Below, in pieces: positions 31,621 to 40,621 of a stretch of DNA of 64,000 bases. Positions within the stretch are counted from its first letter, which is position 1. Every line of letters begins with the position of its first letter. This stretch comes from Terrabacter sp. Ter38 (GTDB taxonomy: Bacteria; Actinomycetota; Actinomycetes; Actinomycetales; Dermatophilaceae). Location: NCBI RefSeq assembly GCF_024519435.1, contig NZ_JALJRZ010000004.1, positions 124,001 through 188,000 of the forward strand, in the 5' to 3' direction. The position numbers and the translations under genes were made by a program. The notes beneath the pieces are model-generated. The model worked only from the letters and a program-made list of their open reading frames with translations. It had not been told where the DNA came from and ran no database searches.

Positions 31621-33074
31621 GACGCCCTCCGGCCCGGGGCGGTCGTGACGGCATACGCGTGGACGGCCTCGGCGAAGCAGGCGGCCAGCCGGGGGTGACC
31701 CGCCCAGTGGGTGTGGAGGTAGGACGCGTGCAGGGTGGCGCGGCCGGTGCCGGCGGGGTCGAGGGCGAAGCCGTCGGGCGTCCCGTCGAGCAGCCAGGCG
31801 GCCGAGCCGGGCCGCTGCCCCGCGCCGACGGTCGTCCGGTGGAACTCGTGGCCTGTCACGCGGGTGCCGGCCACCCCGAGCACCGAGTCGCCGGGAGCGA
31901 TGGCGGTGCGGTAGCCGAGGGTCAGGCGAGGGCCCATGGCCCCCGCCGTCGGGATCGCGCCGACCATCTCGTGGCCGTCGACGGACTCGGAGAGGTAGAG
32001 CATGCCCGCACACTCGGCCACGGTCGGCAGTCCCGACTGCACGGAGTCCAGGATGTCGTGCCGCAGAAGGGAGTTCGCCGACAGGTCCTCGGCGTGGACC
32101 TCGGGGAAGCCGCCGCCGAGGTAGAGCCCGGCCGTGCCCGCGGGCAGCGACCGGGCGTGGAGCGGGTCGAAGACCACCGGTTCGAGGCCCGCGGCCCGGA
32201 GCAGCTCGTCGGTCTCCGCATAGCGGAAGGTGAAGGCACGGCCGCCCGCGACGGCCACGACGGGGCGCCGCCCGGTCGAGGCCGGACGGGCGGCCTCGCC
32301 GAGGACGGTGGCGGCGTCCCATGCCGGGACGTCGAGGTCGGGGGCCGACCGGGCGATCGACAGGACCGCGTCGAGGTCGACGTGCTCGGCCACGCGTTCG
32401 GCGAGCCGCCGCACCGACCGGGCGGCCTCTTCGCGCTCGGCGGCGGGCACGAGACCGAGGTGGCGCGACGGCGCCTCGATGCCGGCGTCGCGCGGCAGCA
32501 CTCCGAGGACCGGGACCCCGGTGGCCTCGAGTGCCGACCAGACCTCGCGCGTGTGCCGGCCCGACGCCGCCTTGTTGAGGACGACCCCGGCGACGTGGAC
32601 CCCGGGCTCGAAGGTCGCGAGACCGTGGACGATCGCAGCCGCGGTGCGCGTCATGTGGCTGACATCGAGGGCGAGCACGACCGGCGTGCGGGTCAGCATC
32701 GCGACGTGCGCGGTCGAGGCGTAGCCGTCGCCGCCGATCCTCCCGTCGAAGAGGCCCATGACGCCCTCGACGACGGCGACGTCGGTCGGTCCGCCGGCCT
32801 TCGCGCCGTGCACGAGGAGCGGCGCCACCTGGTCCTGGCCGCAGAGGAACGGGTCGAGGTTGCGCCCGGGTCGGCCCGTGGCGAGCGCGTGGTAGCCGGG
32901 GTCGATGAAGTCCGGGCCCACCTTGAAGCCCGAGACCCCGAGGCCCCGGGCGCGCAGCGCGGCCATGAGCCCGGTCGCCACGGTCGTCTTGCCGTGGCCC
33001 GAGCCGGGGGCGGCGACGACGAGGCGCGGAAGCACCGTGACGGCCGCGTCGACGGCGCTGCTGAAGGCGTTCAC
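31617..33074 (-). CDS. cobB: Hydrogenobyrinic/cobyrinic acid a,c-diamide synthase
   Basis: 485 residues from the GTG at 33074. The N-terminal dethiobiotin-synthase-like ATPase has the P-loop PGSGHGKTTVATGLMAAL and GPDFIDPGYH. The C-terminal class I glutamine amidotransferase domain has LYLGGGFPEVHAEDLSAN and the Cys nucleophile in VAECAGMLYLSES. It amidates the a and c side chains using glutamine and ATP, giving the substrate for the CobN chelatase in the aerobic route. It overlaps cobO and cobC by GTGA junctions. Confidence 0.93.
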   Translation of the reverse strand: MNAFSSAVDAAVTVLPRLVVAAPGSGHGKTTVATGLMAALRARGLGVSGFKVGPDFIDPGYHALATGRPGRNLDPFLCGQDQVAPLLVHGAKAGGPTDVAVVEGVMGLFDGRIGGDGYASTAHVAMLTRTPVVLALDVSHMTRTAAAIVHGLATFEPGVHVAGVVLNKAASGRHTREVWSALEATGVPVLGVLPRDAGIEAPSRHLGLVPAAEREEAARSVRRLAERVAEHVDLDAVLSIARSAPDLDVPAWDAATVLGEAARPASTGRRPVVAVAGGRAFTFRYAETDELLRAAGLEPVVFDPLHARSLPAGTAGLYLGGGFPEVHAEDLSANSLLRHDILDSVQSGLPTVAECAGMLYLSESVDGHEMVGAIPTAGAMGPRLTLGYRTAIAPGDSVLGVAGTRVTGHEFHRTTVGAGQRPGSAAWLLDGTPDGFALDPAGTGRATLHASYLHTHWAGHPRLAACFAEAVHAYAVTTAPGRRAS

Positions 33075-33682
33075 CACTCGATCCCTCGCTGTCCCTTCTG
33101 GCCCGCGTCGAACGGGTGCTTGACCTTCGTCATCTCGGTCACGAGGTCGGCGAGGTCGAGGACGGCTTGCGGGCAGCGACGTCCGGTGACGACGACGTGC
33201 TGGTGGCCCGGGCGGTCGCGCAGGGTCGCGACGACGTCGTCGACGTCGATCCACCCCCACGCCATCGGGTAGGTGAACTCGTCGAGCACGTAGACCGCGT
33301 GCGTCTCGGCAGCGAGCCGGCGCTTGATCTCGGCCCACCCCTCGCGAGCCGCCTCCGCGTGGTCGTCCTCGGTGCCCTCCTTGCGGGTCCAGGACCAGCC
33401 GGCGCCCATCTTGTGCCACTCCATCGGACCGCCCCTGCCGGTCTCGCGGTGCAGATCGGCGAGGGTCTCGACGGCGGTCTGCTCGCCGATGCGCCACTTC
33501 GCGCTCTTGACGAACTGGAACACACCGACCGACCAGCCCTGGTTCCAGCCGCGGAGGGCCAGACCGAAGGCGGCGGTCGACTTCCCCTTGCCGTCGCCGG
33601 TGTTGACGATGAGCAGGGGTCGGTTGCGCCGCTGGCGCGTGGTGAGGCCGTCCTCGGGGACGGTCGTCGGCTGGCCGCGCAT
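33071..33682 (-). CDS. cobO: Corrinoid adenosyltransferase
   Basis: 203 residues. The CobO/CobA(BtuR) family is clear from the P-loop NTGDGKGKSTAAFGLALRGW, GVFQFVKSAKW, HKMGAGWSWTRK, VLDEFTYPMAWGWIDVDDVV and VVTGRRCPQAVLDLADLVTEM, ending KGQRGIEW. It transfers the 5'-deoxyadenosyl group of ATP to Co(I) corrinoids, producing the adenosyl form used by the B12 photosensors nearby. The ATG at 33682 overlaps the chlID stop (TGATG); an in-frame GTG lies directly before it. Confidence 0.93.
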   Translation of the reverse strand: MRGQPTTVPEDGLTTRQRRNRPLLIVNTGDGKGKSTAAFGLALRGWNQGWSVGVFQFVKSAKWRIGEQTAVETLADLHRETGRGGPMEWHKMGAGWSWTRKEGTEDDHAEAAREGWAEIKRRLAAETHAVYVLDEFTYPMAWGWIDVDDVVATLRDRPGHQHVVVTGRRCPQAVLDLADLVTEMTKVKHPFDAGQKGQRGIEW

Positions 33683-35793
33683 CACGCGGCCCGCTCACGG
33701 GAGGCGTGCGCGGCGCGCACGATGGCCGACGCGGCGAGGTCGCCGACGGGCAGGTGGTCGGCGCCGAGGTGCTCGGCAAGCCGGGCTGCCAGCCCCATCC
33801 GGAAGCGCCCCGACTCGCAGTCGAGGACGACACTCTCGACCCCTTCGCCGCGCAGCGCGGTGGCGACGCGCGCGGCACGGCCCAGCGCGTCGGCGCCGCT
33901 CGTGGCCCGGCCGTCCGTGACGACGACGAGGAGCGCGCGCCGGTTCGGGTCACGCAGGCGCTCGACGCGCAACGTGTCGTATGCCGTCGCGAGCCCCTCC
34001 GCGAGCGGTGTCCGTCCGCCGTGGGGGAGGTCGCGAAGCCGCCGGGCTGCGATGTCGACCGAGCCGGTCGGCGGCAGGGTGAGCTCGGCGTCGGACCCGC
34101 GGAAGGTGACGAGGCCGACCTTGTCGCGTCGCTGGTAGGCGTCGAGGAGCAGCGAGAGCACCGCAGACTTCACGGCCTCCATCCGCTTGCGGGCGGCCAT
34201 CGAGCCGGACGCGTCGACGCAGAGCAGCACGAGGTTGGACTCCCGACCCTGCAGGACCGACCGGCGCAGGTCGCCGGGGAGCACTCGCAGGCGTCCCGAC
34301 CAATCGCTCGTGGGGCCGCGCCCCGCGGCCGCGCGGATCGTCGCGGGCACGTGGACCGGACCGGTGCGGGCGGTTGTCGATCCGACGCGGCGTCCGGTGC
34401 TCGTCAGGGCGGCCGAGCGGCGTCCCGGGTCACCCTGTCCGATTCCCTTGGCGCGCAGCATGTTCGCCCGGTACGGCTCGTCGGCGGCGCTGATTCCCGA
34501 CGCGGCAGCCACGCCCGCAGGCGCCTCCGCCGACTCCGTCTCGCCATCGCCCCGCTCGTGCTCCGCCCGCTGCGGCTCGGGCTGTCGTGGCGACTCCTGC
34601 CCGTGGGTCCGTCCCGTCTCCGACGACGTGCTCGGCCGCGCCTCGCCGTCGTGGGCCGGTTCGTCGTCGCCGGGCTCCGGCTCGCCGCCGTCACCTGGGT
34701 CGGGCTCGGGCTCGGGATCCGGCTGGTCGTCGCCGAGGAGCTCGTCGAGGAGGTCCTCGTCGATGCCGGGAGAGTCGAAGGGGTTGCGGCGCCGTCGGTG
34801 CGGCAGTGCCAGCCGGGCCGCCGCCCGGACGTCGGCGACGGTGACCACCGTGCGGCCCGACCAGGCCGCGTGGGCGACGGCGGCGCGGGCCGTGACGATG
34901 TCGGCGCGCAGACCGTCGACCTCGAAACCGGCGCAGACGACCGCGATCCGGGTCAGCATCTCGTCCGTCAGGGTCACGTCCCCGACCCGCGACCGGGCGT
35001 CGGCGATCCGTGCGCGCAGCGCCTCCTGGTCGTGCTCGAACCGGGCCGCGAACGCAGCCGGCGAGGCATCGAAGGCCAGCCGTCGGCGTACGACCTCGGC
35101 GCGCAGCGCGGGCTCCCGGGGCGCGGCGACCTCGACGGTCAACCCGAAGCGGTCGAGCAGCTGCGGGCGCAGCTCACCCTCCTCGGGGTTCATCGTCCCG
35201 ACGAGGACGATCCGTGCGGCGTGCGAGACCGAGACGCCGTCGCGTTCGACGGTGTTGCGGCCCATGGCCGCTGCGTCGAGCAGCAGGTCGACGAGGTGGT
35301 CGTGGAGGAGGTTGACCTCGTCGACGTAGAGGATGCCGCGGTTCGCGGCCGCGAGCAGGCCCGGCTGGTATGCCGTCTCGCCGCGTCCCAGCGCCCGCTC
35401 GAGGTCGAGCGAGCCGACGACACGGTCCTCGGTGGCGCCGATCGGCAGCTCGACGAGGCGGGCCGCTCGGGTGCCGGCCTCGGCGTGCGGGTCGTGCGGC
35501 CCGTCGGGGCAGCCGGCTCCGTCGCCCGGCGCGCAGCCGAAGCGGCAGCCTTCGACGACCTGCTGGCTGGGGAGCACGGCAGCGAGCCCGCGCACCATCG
35601 TCGACTTGGCCGTGCCCTTCTCGCCGCGCACGAGCACGCCGCCCACCTCGGGCGAGACCGCCGTGAGGACGAGCGCCAGGGCCAGGTCGTCGGAACCGAC
35701 GACGGCCGAGAAGGGGAAGGTGTCGGGTGGTGACCCGTGCTGGTCTAGGTCGTTCGGGACGTCGTTCTCGACGTCGTTCGAGCCGTCGCGCAT
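33682..35793 (-). CDS. Fused ChlI-ChlD-type chelatase subunit (cobaltochelatase partner of CobN)
   Basis: 703 residues. Residues 20-340 are an AAA+ ChlI-like ATPase: VRGEKGTAKSTMVRGLAAVL (Walker A), ILYVDEVNLLHDHLVDLLLD (Walker B), GTMNPEEGELRPQLLDRFGL. An acidic, proline-rich linker spans about 355-450. The C-terminus is a VWA domain with MIDAS motif LCVDASGSMAARKRM and GGRTPLAEGLATAYD. In actinobacteria this fused protein replaces CobS/CobT and drives cobalt insertion by CobN. It is first in a six-gene operon and preceded by a cobalamin riboswitch. GGAGG lies 11 bases before the ATG. Confidence 0.92.
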   Translation of the reverse strand: MRDGSNDVENDVPNDLDQHGSPPDTFPFSAVVGSDDLALALVLTAVSPEVGGVLVRGEKGTAKSTMVRGLAAVLPSQQVVEGCRFGCAPGDGAGCPDGPHDPHAEAGTRAARLVELPIGATEDRVVGSLDLERALGRGETAYQPGLLAAANRGILYVDEVNLLHDHLVDLLLDAAAMGRNTVERDGVSVSHAARIVLVGTMNPEEGELRPQLLDRFGLTVEVAAPREPALRAEVVRRRLAFDASPAAFAARFEHDQEALRARIADARSRVGDVTLTDEMLTRIAVVCAGFEVDGLRADIVTARAAVAHAAWSGRTVVTVADVRAAARLALPHRRRRNPFDSPGIDEDLLDELLGDDQPDPEPEPDPGDGGEPEPGDDEPAHDGEARPSTSSETGRTHGQESPRQPEPQRAEHERGDGETESAEAPAGVAAASGISAADEPYRANMLRAKGIGQGDPGRRSAALTSTGRRVGSTTARTGPVHVPATIRAAAGRGPTSDWSGRLRVLPGDLRRSVLQGRESNLVLLCVDASGSMAARKRMEAVKSAVLSLLLDAYQRRDKVGLVTFRGSDAELTLPPTGSVDIAARRLRDLPHGGRTPLAEGLATAYDTLRVERLRDPNRRALLVVVTDGRATSGADALGRAARVATALRGEGVESVVLDCESGRFRMGLAARLAEHLGADHLPVGDLAASAIVRAAHASRERAA

Positions 35794-35862
35794 GTGACTG
35801 CGAGCCTCCTGCGGGTGCCGCGCCCGCGTCGGTGGACCGGACGCGCCCGGCGGGCGCGACCA

Positions 35863-35980
35863 GCGACGGGAGATGCCCTGGCTTCCGCCGACCGCGTGGT
35901 CGGAGGTTCACAGTGGCGGGACCGCTCCGGATTCGCACCGGATTCCTCTCCCAGTCGCCAGCGGCAGTCTGCCACGTCGC
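35863..35980 (-). ncRNA. Cobalamin riboswitch upstream of chlID operon
   Basis: On the minus strand: the GAATCCGG/TGCGAATCCGG element, then GCGGTCCCGCCACTGT, then the B12 box GGAAGCCAGGGCATCTC, closed by P1 pairing GCGACG (complement of 35975-35980) with CGTCGC (complement of 35863-35868). These are the conserved core elements of the class-I cobalamin aptamer. About 70 bases separate it from the ATG and include GC-rich hairpins (GCGCCCGCCGGGCGC; GCGGG...CCCGC) ending right before AGGAGG, so B12 probably blocks ribosome access. Confidence 0.92.
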
Positions 35981-36001
35981 AGGGGTGCGGCGCCCGGCGG
36001 C

Positions 36002-36754
36002 TCAGGCCGACTGTGCCACGGTGCCGGTCTCGGGGCCCGTCTCGGCGTCGGTCGGCATGATCGACACGATGGCCCGCCACACGGCGGTCGATGTCGTGGG
36101 CACCAGCGCGGGACCGTGCTCGTCGGCCTCGACCCGCAGCAGTCCCGCGTCGACGTCGACCCATGCGAGTCGACGCACGACCGTGCGGTCCCGCGCCTGG
36201 AAGGCGATGTCGACGACCGACAGCTGCCACCGTCCGGTACGCACGGCCGCGCTGGCGCGGGGCCACGGCGCGAGCAGGCCGGCGAGGGCCTCGCTGCCGG
36301 CGGTGCGGGCAGCCACGGAGTTGGAGGCGAGGTCGTCGAGCAGCGACTCGTCTACGACGGCCGACGCCGCGTCGAGACGGGGCCGGGCCTGCAGCCCGGT
36401 CAGCTGCGCGATGGTCGTCGGCACGAACTCGGTGCTCACGGCCGCGAAGTCATAGGTGCCGTCGGCGAGGTCGGTGAGCATGGCGCTGACGAAGGCCACC
36501 CAGGCCTGGTGGAGGCGCACTCCGTCGGGTCGGGTGACGAGCACCTGGAGCGAGCCGAGCGAGCTGGTGACGGCGGCCAGGGCGTTGCGCAGGACGGGGT
36601 GCGGGGCACCGTCGGCGACCGCGCCGGCGTCGCTGAGGCGCTCCACGACGTCCTCGCAGGCGCCCTCCGGGTCGGTGGCGTACTCCACGAGGGTGATGAA
36701 GGCGTCGGCGTCGAGTCGCAGCCGGGTGGTCGAGGCGTCGAACGTCACGCTCAT
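36002..36754 (-). CDS. Conserved hypothetical protein
   Basis: 250 residues from the ATG at 36754, overlapping the upstream gene by 4 bases (ATGA). No signal peptide or TM helix. N-terminal TRLRLDADAFITLVEYATDP is followed by helices and a C-terminal beta-rich half (VVRRLAWVDVDAGLLRVEAD, AVWRAIVSIMPTDAE). I do not recognise the family. The pair with 36751-37260 lies between the chlID riboswitch and cobL but nothing in it suggests corrin chemistry. Confidence 0.7.
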   Translation of the reverse strand: MSVTFDASTTRLRLDADAFITLVEYATDPEGACEDVVERLSDAGAVADGAPHPVLRNALAAVTSSLGSLQVLVTRPDGVRLHQAWVAFVSAMLTDLADGTYDFAAVSTEFVPTTIAQLTGLQARPRLDAASAVVDESLLDDLASNSVAARTAGSEALAGLLAPWPRASAAVRTGRWQLSVVDIAFQARDRTVVRRLAWVDVDAGLLRVEADEHGPALVPTTSTAVWRAIVSIMPTDAETGPETGTVAQSA

Positions 36755-37260
36755 GCGGGCACCAGACCGTCGGTGCGCATGACGAGGCTCGCCGCGACGG
36801 CATCGAGGACGGGTGCCAGCTGCGCGAGTCGCGGGGTGGCGACACGGGCGGTCAGCGTGAGACCCGTGCCGTCGACGAGGGTCGTCCACGACTCGGTGGT
36901 CACGGACTCATGGGCAGGGGTCGAGTGGGTCGTCAGCCGGCGGAGCCCGACGTGGCCGCCCACGGTGACCTCCTCGTGGTCCAGCAGGAGATAGCCGTCG
37001 AGCTCCTGCGACTCCCGGCGCTGGGTCGTGCGCTGCCACTCGGCGAGCGAGCCCTGCACGTCTGCGAACGTGAGGACCACGTTGGTCCGGAAGCGGTCGG
37101 AGTCGTCCGGCTCGACGGCGGCGACGACGTCCCCGTCCGGCGAGAGCTCGATCGCGTCCCAGTGCTCGGGCACGGCGAACGACACCCCGCCCCCGCGCGC
37201 GCTCATCGTGGTCAGTCGGGCCGTCGGGACCTGCTCCGATCCCTGGTGGACGTCGGTCAT
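36751..37260 (-). CDS. Conserved hypothetical protein, LpqN/DcrB-like fold
   Basis: 169 residues; ATG at 37260 chosen because GGGAGG lies 8 bases upstream. The pattern VSFAVPEHWDAIELSPDGDV, TNVVLTFADVQGSLAEW, VTVGGHVGLRRLTTH and a final APVLDAVAASLVM resembles the Mog1/PsbP-like fold of mycobacterial LpqN and E. coli DcrB, but without their signal peptide, so it is cytosolic. It is co-transcribed with the following hypothetical gene. Role unknown; PsbP-like domains usually mediate protein contacts. Confidence 0.68.
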   Translation of the reverse strand: MTDVHQGSEQVPTARLTTMSARGGGVSFAVPEHWDAIELSPDGDVVAAVEPDDSDRFRTNVVLTFADVQGSLAEWQRTTQRRESQELDGYLLLDHEEVTVGGHVGLRRLTTHSTPAHESVTTESWTTLVDGTGLTLTARVATPRLAQLAPVLDAVAASLVMRTDGLVPA

Positions 37261-37401
37261 CTGGTGTTCCTCCCCTGTCGCCATCTGGCTGCCAGCCGTC
37301 CCCCGACGACGTGCGATAAACATCATGGGGCCGAGGTGGGGCGTATCGGGCCGGAACGGTCATAACGAATGCCCCCGGATCGTCGCGCTAGGGTCGCCGC
37401 T

Positions 37402-38631
37402 GTGATCGAGGTGGTCGGCGTGGGTGCGTCCGGGCTGGAGTCCCTCGGCCCCGACGGCCGCCGGCTCGTCGACGAGGCCGAGGTCGTCGTCGGCGGTGAG
37501 CGGCATCTCGCGATGCTCGGGGTCCGTCCTGGCCGGCGCCTCGTGCCGTGGCCGTCGCCCTTGCTCCCGGCCCTGCAGCGCGTCCTCGACGACGTCGGCA
37601 CCGGTCGGGTCGTCGTGCTCGCGAGCGGGGACCCGCTCGTCTCGGGCATCGGGTCGACCCTCGTGCGCGAGCTGGGTGTCGACGCGGTGCGCATCCACCC
37701 CGGTGTCTCGTCGGTTGCCCTCGCCCGAGCCCGGATGCATTGGGCCGCAGAGGATTCCGATGTCGTAACCCTCCTGGGGCGTGACGTCGACCGGCTGCGC
37801 CGGGACCTGGCGCCGCGGGCCCGGCTCGTCGTGCTGACGTCGGGCGACGACGCCCCCGCACGCATCGCCTCGCTGCTCGTCGAGGAGGGGTATGCCGGCA
37901 GCCGGCTCACGGTGCTCGGTCACCTCGGTTCACCGGCGGAGTCGCGCATCGACGGGGTGGCCGCATCATGGGACGGCCGTCCCGCCCCTCGGCTGAGCCT
38001 CGTCTGCGTCGAGTGCGAGCCCCATCCCGAGCGGAGCCCGAGGTCGCTCGTGCCGGGACTCGACGAGACGGCATACGACCACGACGGGCAGCTGACGAAG
38101 CGCGTCGTGCGGGCGGCCGCGCTGGCCCACCTCGCCCCGCAGCCCGGCGACGTCATGTGGGACCTCGGCGCCGGCGCCGGGTCGGTCGGCATCGAGTTCG
38201 CACGGCAGCACCCGCGCAACGAGGTCCACTCGGTCGAGCGTGACCCGGAGCGGGCCGAGCGGGTGCGGCGCAATGCCCGTGCGCTCGGGGTGCCCGGGGT
38301 GCGGGTCGTCGAGGCGGCGTCGATCGGCGCGGTCGCGGAGCTGCCTCGTCCGGACGCCGTCTTCGTCGGCGGCGGAGCCACCGGCCCGCTGCTCGACGCG
38401 TGCTGGGCGGCGCTCGTGCCGGGGGGACGGCTCGTCGTCCACGGCGTCACGGTCGAGACCGAGGTGCTGCTCCACGAGGTGCGGGCGCGGTTCGGTGGAT
38501 CGATGACCCGGATCGCCGTCGAGGACCTCGACACGATCGGGTCGTTCCACGGCTGGAAGCCGGGGCGGTCGATCGTGCAATGGTCGGTGGAAAAACCGGT
38601 GACACAGACGGATTCGGAGACTGAGGCATGA
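37402..38631 (+). CDS. cobL: Precorrin-6B C5,15-methyltransferase (decarboxylating)
   Basis: 409 residues. The N-terminal half (1-200) is the CbiE-like tetrapyrrole methylase (IEVVGVGASGLESLGPDGRR, GGERHLAMLG, LASGDPLVSGIGSTL). The C-terminal half (about 210-400) is a CbiT-like SAM domain (ALAHLAPQPGDVMWDLGAGA, GSVGIEFAR, VFVGGGATGPLLDACW). It methylates C5 and C15 and decarboxylates the acetate on ring C. The GTG at 37402 is chosen because it begins the conserved strand and TAGGGT (37389-37394) lies 7 bases upstream as a leaderless -10 box. Confidence 0.93.
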   Translation: MIEVVGVGASGLESLGPDGRRLVDEAEVVVGGERHLAMLGVRPGRRLVPWPSPLLPALQRVLDDVGTGRVVVLASGDPLVSGIGSTLVRELGVDAVRIHPGVSSVALARARMHWAAEDSDVVTLLGRDVDRLRRDLAPRARLVVLTSGDDAPARIASLLVEEGYAGSRLTVLGHLGSPAESRIDGVAASWDGRPAPRLSLVCVECEPHPERSPRSLVPGLDETAYDHDGQLTKRVVRAAALAHLAPQPGDVMWDLGAGAGSVGIEFARQHPRNEVHSVERDPERAERVRRNARALGVPGVRVVEAASIGAVAELPRPDAVFVGGGATGPLLDACWAALVPGGRLVVHGVTVETEVLLHEVRARFGGSMTRIAVEDLDTIGSFHGWKPGRSIVQWSVEKPVTQTDSETEA

Positions 38632-39392
38632 CGGTCCACTTCATCGGTGCCGGCCCGGGTGCCGCCGACCTGCTGACGCTCCGCGCGGTGCGGCTCGTCG
38701 GGGAGGCGCAGGTGTGTCTCTATGCCGGCACCTACATCGGGTCGGAGGTGCTCGCGCACTGCCCCGAGGGAGCCGAGCTCGTCGACACCCAGCACCTCGA
38801 TCTCGACGCCATCACCGAGCACTGCGTCCGCGCGCACGCGGCCGGCCACGACGTGGCACGGCTGTGCTCCGGCGACCCGTCGCTCTACTCCGCCGTCGCC
38901 GAGCAGACCCGGCGGCTCGACCGCGCGGGGGTGCCGTGGGACGTGACGCCCGGCGTTCCCGCGTACGCCGCTGCTGCGGCCCTCATCGGTCGCGAGCTGA
39001 CGGTTCCGGAGGTCGCGCAGTCCGTCGTGCTGACCCGGGCGCACCGCGACTCGACGCAGATGCCCGAGACGGAGTCGCTCGCCCACTTCGCGCGGTCCCG
39101 GGCCACGCTCGTGCTGCACCTCGCGATACGCCGCACGCGCGAGCTCATGGCGTCTCTCGTCGGCGACTACGGGGACGACTGCCCCGTGGTCGTCGTCGCC
39201 GACGCCGAGCAGCCGGACCAGCTCGTGCTGCGCGGCACGCTGGCCGACATCGCCGACCAGGTCGAGGCCGCCGGACTGCGCCAGGCCGCGGTCATCCTCG
39301 TCGGACGCGCGCTCGCCGCGCGCGACACCGACGACTTCGTCGAGTCGCACCTCTACGGCACGCGGATCACCCGAAACACGCCGGGCGCCTAG
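38628..39392 (+). CDS. cobM: Precorrin-4 C11-methyltransferase
   Basis: 254 residues, overlapping the cobL stop by ATGA. Motifs of the CobM/CbiF family: VHFIGAGPGAADLLTLRAVR, CLYAGTYIGSEVLAHCP, RLCSGDPSLYSAVAEQTRRL, DVTPGVPAYAAAAALIGREL, ATLVLHLAIRRTRELM. It methylates C11 of precorrin-4 to give precorrin-5, the substrate of CobF encoded about 12 kb downstream. About 45 bases separate its stop from the P1 stem of the next riboswitch. Confidence 0.93.
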   Translation: MTVHFIGAGPGAADLLTLRAVRLVGEAQVCLYAGTYIGSEVLAHCPEGAELVDTQHLDLDAITEHCVRAHAAGHDVARLCSGDPSLYSAVAEQTRRLDRAGVPWDVTPGVPAYAAAAALIGRELTVPEVAQSVVLTRAHRDSTQMPETESLAHFARSRATLVLHLAIRRTRELMASLVGDYGDDCPVVVVADAEQPDQLVLRGTLADIADQVEAAGLRQAAVILVGRALAARDTDDFVESHLYGTRITRNTPGA

Positions 39393-39435
39393 GGTCCCCG
39401 TGGCGTGTTCGGACGGGCTGTGTCAGGATGCGAGT

Positions 39436-39597
39436 GCCGCAGTGCACGGGAAGTCGGTGTGATTCCGACGTGGTCCTCGCCACTGTGACCAGGGAGCAAG
39501 TCCCCACCATTCGCCACTGGTGACCTCAGGTTGACGCCGGGTCGCTGGGAAGGCTGGGGAGGCGTGACGATCTGGAAGCCAGGAGACCGGCTGCGGC
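39436..39597 (+). ncRNA. Cobalamin riboswitch upstream of cbtB
   Basis: Core elements in order: GGGAAGTCGGTGTGATTCCG, TGGTCCTCGCCACTGTGA, a long variable arm, and the B12 box TCTGGAAGCCAGGAGACCGG at 39571-39590. P1 is formed by GCCGCAG (39436-39442) and CTGCGGC (39591-39597). It ends 43 bases before the cbtB ATG, fitting B12 repression of cobalt uptake. TAGGGT at 39390-39395 could be the -10 box, overlapping the cobM stop. Confidence 0.92.
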
Positions 39598-39639
39598 GCG
39601 ATCTGTCCACGAGGCATGGAACGAAAGGGTCAATCTGCC

Positions 39640-39846
39640 ATGACCACTGCTGCATCGGCGTCTGCCGTCTCCCCGTCCACCAGCGTCCGCGTCCCCGTCT
39701 GGGCGTGGGCCCTGCTGGCGTTCGCCGTCTTCGCGCTCTATGTCGTCTCGCAGGAGAACGGGGCCCTGCTCAGCGCTTCCGCTGCGCAGATGCTCCACGA
39801 GCTGACGCATGACGCGCGTCACGCTCTCGGCGTCCCCTGCCACTGA
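39640..39846 (+). CDS. cbtB: CbtB-family cobalt transporter small subunit
   Basis: 68 residues from the ATG at 39640 (an upstream in-frame ATG at 39616 is less likely; GAAAGGG precedes 39640). One TM helix (VPVWAWALLAFAVFALYVVS) is followed by a histidine-rich tail HELTHDARHALGVPCH, the metal-binding end typical of CbtB. With CbtA it forms a B12-regulated cobalt importer in the membrane. The riboswitch directly upstream agrees with this role. Confidence 0.9.
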   Translation: MTTAASASAVSPSTSVRVPVWAWALLAFAVFALYVVSQENGALLSASAAQMLHELTHDARHALGVPCH

Positions 39847-39847
39847 G

Positions 39848-40621
39848 GTGGGCCTGAGCTTCGGCTCCGTGCTGCGGCGCGGGGTCCTTGCCGGCGTGTC
39901 CGCAGGTCTCGCGGCCGCCGTCGTCATCTGGTTCGTCGTCGAGCCGGTCATCCGTCGGGCCCTCGCCATCGAGGACGTGCGCTCGATGCACGGCGGCCAG
40001 TCGGCGCCCGCCGGTCTGCCGGCCCACGGTGGCGACGAGCCCCTCGTGTCCCGGGCCGTCCAGGTCGTCGGAGGCGCCGTCACGGCGGTGCTCGTCGGGG
40101 TCGCCGTCGGGGTCATCTTCGCCGTCGTCTTCGCCAGGATGCGCGAGCGGCTCCCCGGTCGGGGCGACTTCGGCCGATCGATGGTGCTCGCCACGATCGG
40201 CTTCGCAGCCGTGAGTCTCCTTCCGGCACTGAAGATCCCATCGAACCCACCGGCAGTGGGCAACCCGGAGACTGTCGGGCAGCGCACGATGCTGTATGCC
40301 GTCGTCCTCCTCCTCGGGGTCGTGGTCGCCCTGCTCGTGCCGGTGCTCGACCAGCGTCTCGCGGCGCGTGGGACGGTGCCGTCCACTCGGTGGGCCGTCG
40401 ACGTCGTCGCGACCGTCGTTCTCGTCGTGCTCGTGCTGGTGCTCGTGCCGGGCTCGCCCGACGCAGTGCCTCCCGACGTGCCGGCGGGCCTGATCTGGGA
40501 CTTCCGGCTCGCCTCCCTCGCACAGCTCGCGACGATGTGGCTCACGCTGGGTCTCGTCTTCGGGCTGCTCCTGGAACGGGTCGCCGCGCCCCAGCGGGCT
40601 CTCACGTCCGTGTCGGCGTGA
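39848..40621 (+). CDS. cbtA: CbtA-family cobalt transporter
   Basis: About 257 residues if started at the GTG at 39848, just after the cbtB stop; that gives the short lead before VLRRGVLAGVSAGLAAAVVI usual for CbtA. An ATG at 39809 inside cbtB would add 13 residues. Five or so TM helices, a His/Asp-rich first loop (RSMHGGQSAPAGLPAHGGDE) and GDFGRSMVLATIGFAAVSLL with LKIPSNPPAVGNPETVGQRT are family features. It is the permease component of cobalt uptake and overlaps the next gene by GTGA. Confidence 0.88.
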   Translation: MGLSFGSVLRRGVLAGVSAGLAAAVVIWFVVEPVIRRALAIEDVRSMHGGQSAPAGLPAHGGDEPLVSRAVQVVGGAVTAVLVGVAVGVIFAVVFARMRERLPGRGDFGRSMVLATIGFAAVSLLPALKIPSNPPAVGNPETVGQRTMLYAVVLLLGVVVALLVPVLDQRLAARGTVPSTRWAVDVVATVVLVVLVLVLVPGSPDAVPPDVPAGLIWDFRLASLAQLATMWLTLGLVFGLLLERVAAPQRALTSVSA

